From contig MCGO01000113.1 in assembly GCA_002104985.1 (NCBI GenBank), positions 1 to 64,000 of the forward strand: a stretch of 64,000 nucleotides of DNA. The letters are read 5' to 3'. The stretch comes from Rhizoclosmatium globosum (taxonomy: Eukaryota; Chytridiomycota; Chytridiomycetes; Chytridiales; Chytriomycetaceae). This document shows positions 57,757-64,000 of this stretch, one piece after another; the stretch's first letter is position 1, and each line of letters begins with the position of its first letter. A model generated the notes under the pieces. The model made no database searches. It worked only from the letters and a program-made list of their open reading frames with translations, and was not told the origin of the DNA. Both the position numbers and the translations under genes were made by a program.

Positions 57757-60635
57757 TTACTTTTGCTTGTCCCTATTCAAGCACACCATAAGAATGAAGG
57801 CAATCACACGATATCCCAGAGCCACTACAACCATCAACAACAAGTTTCGAGTGGATCGTCCCAATTCATAGCCAAAGTGATCGTTTGGAATGCTTGTGTC
57901 AAACACATCAATATATTGCTCGATCCAAGATTCAAACAGCGCTTCCGAGGCCCATCTGTTTGTTCCAAGCGCGTAAATCCATAGAGTGCCTTGTTCAGCG
58001 GCCTCTTTAATTGTTGGTGCGAACCCACAGAGCACTCCCAAAATCATTCCAGATGTGACACCCATAAGTGGAGCATTTTCGCGGCGAACCAACATAGACA
58101 CAATCATCGACAGCCCATAAATTCCAAAGAAGTTGAGGAACATTGCGCCATATTGAAGTCCAAGGTTGATAGGAGGATGGGACATCAGGTAATAAACAGC
58201 AGAAAAGTGTGCAGCAGCCATAGCAATTCTGAAAATGATTGAGATGTTTTTGCCCTAAGTAATCATAAGCACCTTAATTATTTTCTATACTTATTCCACT
58301 TACGATAAAGTATGCTAGCTTGTTGTGTCCAGCAGCAGCTTCGCGATAATAAATTGCCATTTCCTCACCAAAGACCTTGACAGCTGGTGGAGCACCAACA
58401 AGAGCAATGACAATACCATTAATCATTCCAAGAAGCGCCAAATATACAGCATCTTGTTCGCCTGAAATTAGTGTGAAAGGAGCCACAAAGATTCCACGAT
58501 ATGCCTCGCCATCAGGTGAACTCATGCCAATCATGAGACCAGTAAGAGCTCCCAAAAATGATTCCATCACAAACGCGCCAATAAGTCGAGTTTGCTGAAG
58601 GATCGAGCGATTATGAGCCAGAAGAACCTGTCGAGCGAAGGATGCACCACGCTTTGAGATGACATCGGACATAGCTGATAAAGCAGCTACATTGCTCTCA
58701 TTGGAATCTACCTTTTGAGTCGCTAGAAGAGCTTCTTTGCTTTGCGAATGTTGAATCCACTGTTGGACAATATTGCTCACATGCTGACGTTCAAGTGGTA
58801 CACCAGGTTGTAATTCTCCTCGACCAGAAAGAATGTCCATGAGTACATCTGCTGGATTGAGTCTGCTGTCAAACACGAAGCCCAGGCTTTCAAAGTATTG
58901 TTGAACGCCGTCAACTGGTCCGATATAGGCAGTAAGACCACCGGGAGCAATCATAAGCACATCATCGAACGCTTCAAAAATTTCGAGACGCGGTTGGTGA
59001 ATAACTGCTACGATAGTGAGTCCAAGACGAGAAATAGAAGACATGATGTTGATGGCATCCAAGGCTGCAGTGGAATCAAGACCTGAAGTCGGCTCGTCCA
59101 GGAAAATTGAAAGGGGTGCTGTAAACGAGAGATGAAAATTAGGCGCGCGCAGTAACAAGTGAGGAACTTACCCGCTGCCAATTCTAGTCCAATATTCACA
59201 CGCTTTCTCTGACCTCCAGAAATTCCACGATCTAACGTGCTTCCAATGCGAGAATTTGCAACATGGGCCAAACTAAACGATAGGCATTAGTAAAGATTGA
59301 TAACTTACACACACATCTCACTTTAACGCCTTTAACAACGAATCAACATGATCTTCGACCTCCTTGTTAGACCAGGTCTGTGGCAAACGAATACGAGCAG
59401 AGTACAAAATGTTTTCGCGGACAGTCAACTCTGGAATCATAATATCGTCTTGGGGAACGTAACCAATAATCTTGCGATACTTTTCCATTTCAGCGACAAC
59501 GTCATTGATGCGAAGCGTTCCATCAGTTCTTGAAACTTTCCCCATCAGTACGTTCATGAAAGTAGTCTTTCCGGCCCCTTAAAAAATTGAAGTCAGAGTT
59601 GTGTAATAAGCAAGCAAAACCGAAATAAAACATACCAGAAGGACCCATAATGGCGGTCATACGGCCAGATTTGATTTCTCCAGATACTCCCTTCAAAATC
59701 TGTTTGCCAGTTGCAAGTTTCAAGGACAGGCCTTCGAACTTGAAATCCATCCTCAGGCTCTCATGTCCCTCGAGCCCCTTCTTGAATCCCTCCGTAAGAA
59801 TAGAAATATTCTTTGAAATAGTATCGTTTTTGATGGCTTGAACAGGAATCAAAGTCTGAGTATCAATCTCCGAGGTTGGAGTTTTCTCATATTCTTTCTT
59901 TTTGAGGTACCTGTTGGAGAAGTCGATGTATGCCTTTTGCAAAGCGTACGGAATCAAAGCTGAGATGGGCTCATTGTTCGCCTTGAGTTCGCGAAGACGG
60001 TAAAACAAGAAGATGGCAGCAATGAGCACATCAATTGCAACAACGAGAAGAAGAAATCCGTAGTGCTTTTCAACTGCGCTTCCGGTTGGACAGTAGCTTC
60101 CAAACATGCACTTGACCGGGGCTGAGCTACCAGTTAAACAGTAGGACCCTGTAGGACTGATCACAAATCACATATTAGATACTTGTAACTATGTACCATG
60201 AATCACTCACCATACAACGATTTCCTTGGCAGTTGGACAATAGAAACCGCCTGGACACACATAAGGCTCGTAGTAACCTTGCGGACTATCACAGAGCTCC
60301 CCAGTCCCCAAACGTCTAAACAGGCATTCCGCAGAAGGCTCGCAATACACTGGCCAAGTGACTGGGTTTGAAACGTCAAGATAAGGACAAAAGAAACCTC
60401 GTGGACACAAGGTCTCGATTGTTCTTGGTGCATTTGACGAGGTGTTTGAGAGCATTGGAATACCGATTGGACTGTCTGGACATTTGAAGCATCCATAACC
60501 GGGCTTTGGCCCAGCAGTGAGGTTGAAGGGCCGAAGTTCAGCGGCAGTGGGAAGAATCCAGTCCTTGCCTTTGACTCTTGGGCCGTTGAGCAAGAACGGG
60601 TTGTAACTTGTTGCAGCAGATGGGCACAGCGACAT
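57757..60635 (-). CDS. ABCG-type half transporter with Cys-rich ectodomain
   Basis: The minus-strand gene starts at about 60635 and ends at 57757 with several introns. The N-terminal part is Cys-rich and EGF-like (PRGFFCP, YVCPGGFYCP, YCLTGSS, SYCPTGS), followed by one membrane helix (FLLLVVAIDVLIAAIFLFYR). The nucleotide-binding domain has Walker A split by an intron (GPSG/AGKTT), Q-loop GYVPQDD, signature GISGGQRKRVNIG, Walker B SIFLDEPTSGLDS and H-loop VIHQPR. The six-helix membrane domain follows, ending VIAFILMVCLNRDKQK. This is the ABCG/WBC order (NBD before TMD) with the plant-ABCG28-like Cys-rich front. Half transporters work as dimers. Substrate unknown. An upstream signal-peptide exon may be missing. 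Confidence 0.85.
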
Positions 60636-61086
60636 TATGGCTTCACTGGACGGAGCTCTTTTTCTGATGCAGTTTCTCCGCTGCTAATTGGCGGAAAATC
60701 GTCTTGAACAACGAATTTGGCATCCATCTCCACATGCATTTGTCATTGGGCATTAGGGTTTAGGGTTTAGGGTTTGGACTTCAGGGTTTCAGATTATTTG
60801 AGAAGAGAAACTAAAGAAACATTGTGGAGCAATTAATACCTCGCTTCAAATGAGTATTCGATACGTGGTTTACTATACCTCTATCTTGTGTCTAGCCAAT
60901 ATTCACCATTTATTTCAGGAACTGCCCTCTCTCCTTCACTCTAAGTATATCTATTCTAGCTGTTGGAAGTTTGATTCATTTATTTCATTATATGAGAAAT
61001 GATTACCATTGGGAGGCACAACCGTGAAGATGACGCAATGCAAAGCATTCCAAAGTTTCCCACACATTGACCAGTTGTGATCGACA
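60636..61086. other. Divergent intergenic region
   Basis: Apart from the TTTAGGG repeat at 60753-60777 this divergent intergenic stretch shows no coding frame with domain content. A T-rich region occupies 60830-60980. Confidence 0.4.
60753..60777. repeat. Interstitial TTTAGGG repeats (telo-box-like)
   Basis: Three consecutive TTTAGGG-type heptamers lie in the 450-bp gap upstream of the ABCG gene (-) and the oxygenase gene (+). Genes on both sides rule out a chromosome end. It may be an interstitial telomere-like repeat or a telo-box promoter element. Confidence 0.6.
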
Positions 61087-62302
61087 ATGACCCGCACCCT
61101 CGCCGCTCTCTCCGAATACCACATTGACTTCTCTCTCTGGCAGCCTCACTCGCCAGACTCGCCATCTTCGCAACAGTTCATTGCTGCAATCCGAAGAGCA
61201 GCATCAGGTCTCGGTTTCTTCTACCTCCACAACTCTCCCCTATCCGACCCGACTCGTAGGGCGTAAGTTAAAACAGTAGTGGCCGTGTCCTAGATTTGGA
61301 ATAATAACCGTGGCTCACAGGAAGATGTTTGACCTTGTCCATCGATTCTTTGCATTACCAATCGAAACGCGCAAACAAATCGACATGGCAAAGTCCCGTC
61401 ACTTCCGCGGATTCTGCCAATTCGGTGACGAAACGACGCTCTATAAGCAGGATATGCGGGACCAGGTTGATTACGGCCCGTATTCCGAGTCCGCACCCTT
61501 CACAAACCCAGAACTACTCACGAAATTTCCGTACCTGAACCTACTCGGTCCAAACCAATTCCTTGATGACGAAGTGTTGGAAGGACATGCAGCTATTGTG
61601 ACGGATTGGTTCAACCAGTCGACAGAAACTTGTCGTCAATTGACTACTGCGTTAGAAGCTGCGCTTGGTGTTGAGAAAGGAAGGTTGCTAAAGTTTCTAG
61701 ATGGCGAGGGAGGAGGTGTTGTGGATGTTTGCGGTCAAGGTGCCTTGCCATACGCACGTATGAAGACAATTCGATACCCTGTTGGAGACATTGTCGACGG
61801 TATTGAGCGGGAGAAAGGAAGTGAACAGGGAGTAGGCGCCCACAAGGATAGTGGATGGATGACACTGCTGTCGCCGTCTGAAGTTGCAGGGCTCGAGGTT
61901 CAAGATTTCGATGGGAATTGGCTACCTGTGGAGTATATTGAAGGAGCAATTGTATTCAACTTTGGTCAACAAGTGGAATACGTGACTAGAGGATTGTTTC
62001 AAGCTGCAACACATCGCGTTGTATCGCGAGTAGATGCGCAGGAGACGCGTTTTTCAGTAGCTTGGTTCGCTTTACCAGCTTTGAATGTAAAAATGGAACC
62101 GTTGGAAGAAGCCGAGATTGATGAGGAGGTGCGAAGCATTTGGACGTCGGCCCGCCAAGGACAAGATATTGTTTGCGACGTACCAAAAGGCGATATGTTC
62201 CCAAAGAAGGAGGAGGAGCATGGTATGGTGGCATGGAGAACATTTCTGCGTAGCCACAAGCAAGTTGCAGAGGCTTGGTATCCAGATGCCATCTCGAAGT
62301 GA
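61087..62302 (+). CDS. 2-oxoglutarate/Fe(II)-dependent dioxygenase (isopenicillin-N-synthase-like)
   Basis: Two exons (61087-61262 and 61321-62302) give 385 residues. The N-terminal region has the DIOX_N pattern (AIRRAASGLGFFYLHN). The catalytic core has the iron ligands H-x-D in GVGAHKDSGWMTLL and the distal His in ATHRVVSRVDAQETRFS, where Arg (R-x-S, binding 2-oxoglutarate) follows; DVCGQGALPYARMKTIRYP precedes. That is the double-stranded beta-helix of this superfamily. Substrate cannot be predicted; there is no biosynthetic cluster around it. Confidence 0.85.
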
Positions 62303-62826
62303 GACGAATTTAACTTGAAATCATCAATAAACTCTCTTTTAAATGTTATGAAGATTGAATTTGAAGTTGATGGGTCGAAAGGCCTGAACCCCAAGTCAGC
62401 TCACTGCATGGCGGCGACCAGAACGGCGACGTAACAACTCTCTGATACTTGCTATATTCTGTAACATTGGACTGCCCTCTATGCTGTCCCTCTGCCCTAG
62501 CACTTTGTCCCTCATTCCTCATGAATCAACCAACTCCGCATCCAAGACTTCCCCAAAACCTCGAAAACGCTGGTTTCTACGAGGATCGAACTCGTGACCT
62601 CTCCCGTGTGAAGGGAACGTGATGACCACTACACTAAGAAACAGCTGATATCAGACATGATACATTGTTCTATATTGCTAATACCTTGCATCGAGCAACA
62701 AAGAAATCGTGAATTAGATATAATATTCATCTGTATTCATACAATATACTCTTTGGTTCCTGCTTTCTTTATGGCTGTTCTTTTTGGAAACAGTGTTTGA
62801 AAAAAGTTCCCCTCTTGGCACCAATC
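62303..62826. other. Intergenic region containing tRNA-Val
   Basis: Besides tRNA-Val, about 520 bases between the oxygenase and the tricalbin gene show nothing recognisable. Confidence 0.4.
62571..62643 (-). tRNA. tRNA-Val (anticodon CAC)
   Basis: A 73-base cloverleaf on the minus strand: acceptor 5' strand TGTTTCT (62643-62637), T8 A9, D arm GTGTAGTGGTCATCAC, anticodon stem TTCCC/GGGAG around loop TTCACAC with anticodon CAC reading GTG, T arm ACGAG-TTCGATC-CTCGT, acceptor 3' strand AGAAACC (ending at 62572) and discriminator A. Pair 1:72 is T:C, mismatched, while positions 2-7 pair. No intron. Confidence 0.9.
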
Positions 62827-64000
62827 ATGTCAGAGCCTGAAGACACTTCTGGAGGAAGCCCAAGTGTAGGATCAGCAGAAATAGACAGTGGAGTAGCGGC
62901 AAAGAACCGGTTCAAAGCCGCCGCAACCGCAGCAGGCAGTGATGGTGAGTTCTTTGGGTTGAACACCAAATGAGTGACTCACCACTGCTGTCGAAACCAC
63001 CACCACCACCACAACTACTCGACCAATCAAAAGCAACCAAAATGCGGCTGATTGCGCAACTCGCCATGGCCAAACGGCGCACGGCCGAGCAGCTGCGCCC
63101 GGACAACAACAGCAACAACTTGAACGACCTGACCGCCGCAGACAAGTTCCGCGCCGCAACGCAGACAGTCATTGCAACTCAGGCACTCGCGGACTCGCTC
63201 AAGGACTCAACAACAACAACAACCGAACAAGAAGAAGACGCCCAGGCCTCGGCGCGTGCGGCTGTCTTTGCCTTGACTGGATTCACTCTCGCCGAAGAAC
63301 AGCCAGTGCCGTCGTTTCTTCATGCGACCCTTAAGACGCTCGTTCGACACAAGGCTGTGTTTGACGCGCAAATCGATGGTGTAAAGGCTTCACTTGACGG
63401 CATCATCCACTGGGAGGCTATCATGAACACGCTCTACATCACTGTTGCCATCTTCTTTGCCTGGTTCGTTGGATACTGGCAACTCGGGTATCGTATTCTT
63501 CGACTCTTTATTTGTTCAACATTGTTCTAACGCGGTCACTTAGAATCGGTTGGGTCTTTGTTGCAATGTTCTTTGTCAATGGCGCCTACCGCCGAAACAT
63601 GCAACGAATCAAAGGCAAGGTGGAAGTAGAAGCATCAAGGATACTTGGTCTCAAGAAGGTGATATGAATTTTACGCGTTTCGTGCACCTGAAATACTCAC
63701 AATCTGGGCATACTCATTCTGATAGCTCGAAACGGATGTCGAAACTGTTGAATGGTTCAACCAATTCCTTCGCAATTTCTGGCTGCAATACGAACCTGGT
63801 CTATCTGCATCCCTTAAATCCTCCATCGATCAGACCCTTTATTCCTCAAAACCCTCGTTCCTCGACGATCTATCACTCACAATCTTTACTCTTGGATCAG
63901 AAGCCCCGCGGATAGATCAAATCAAAACTATGGTCCAACGGTCTGATGATACTCTCATCATGGAATGGGGTCTCTTATTTGTGCCTGTCGATGAAGATGG
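62827..64000 (+). CDS. Tricalbin/extended-synaptotagmin-like protein, 5' part (3' end outside window)
   Basis: Starts at the ATG 62827. A first intron probably runs 62945-63033. The N-terminal ~190 residues are Ala/Gln-rich, then a membrane hairpin (LYITVAIFFAWFVGYWQLG and IGWVFVAMFFVNGAYRRNM) split by an intron, then the start of an SMP lipid-transfer domain: ETVEWFNQFLRNFWLQYEPG, SIDQTLYSSKPSFLDDLSLT, FTLGSEAPRIDQIKTM. That order is the one of tricalbins and E-Syts, which tether ER to plasma membrane and move lipids; C2 domains are expected beyond the window end. The N-terminal extension is longer than in yeast Tcb proteins. Confidence 0.85.

Noticed and set aside
60753..60777. Chromosome end marked by telomere repeats
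   Set aside because: Complete genes lie on both sides and only three heptamers are present.

Overview
This is nuclear DNA of an early-diverging, flagellated (chytrid-like) fungus. Most genes carry short introns (about 45-200 bp, GT..AG) and both strands are densely coded. Content points to a zoosporic fungus: a CEP19 basal-body domain protein, two class C (GABA-B-like) receptors with periplasmic-binding-protein ectodomains, a verprolin/WIP homologue, a fungal Zn2Cys6 regulator, ArsH and a steryl-glucosyltransferase-like enzyme. The assignment to chytrids is inference from gene content; no marker was searched.

Layout. 1-13.6 kb: 3' part of a coiled-coil gene, a MARK/PAR-1 kinase, a small secreted protein, a UFD4/TRIP12-type HECT ubiquitin ligase and a CEP19-domain protein, all on +. 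13.6-23.2 kb: on - lie a class C receptor, CDC20, a tandem pair of orphan seven-helix receptors and an intron-bearing serine recombinase. 23.6-30.8 kb: on + lie a TMEM198-like membrane protein, a SNF2 remodeller with C-terminal zinc fingers, a third copy of the seven-helix family and an acidic coiled-coil protein. 30.9-37 kb: an unknown protein head to head with an OXNAD1-like reductase, two tandem R-SNARE-like multi-membrane-segment proteins, and ribosomal protein uS11 (RPS14). 37-50.6 kb: a glucosyltransferase with LEA-like 11-mer repeats, ArsH, a second class C receptor, a very long disordered membrane protein, a FAM210-type protein and a regulator with two Zn2Cys6 clusters. 50.7-64 kb: tRNA-Gln, Ku80, an RWD/coiled-coil protein, verprolin, UDP-GlcNAc pyrophosphorylase, an ABCG transporter, a 2OG-Fe(II) oxygenase, tRNA-Val and the start of a tricalbin.

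Quality. Between about 32 and 52 kb many genes, including the essential RPS14, are interrupted by single-base shifts, mostly one base short and often at short homopolymers. Genes at 1-31 kb and 53-64 kb read cleanly. The simplest reading is a stretch of poor consensus rather than mass pseudogenisation, so protein ends in that stretch are approximate.

The observations most worth following are: both nuclear-type tRNA genes encode a T1:C72 mismatch at the top of the acceptor stem, which recalls the 5' tRNA editing known from chytrid mitochondria; a spliced serine recombinase with an intact catalytic set; the three-member orphan seven-helix family whose tandem duplication copied the CDC20 start region; and the paired SNARE-like proteins with extra membrane segments.
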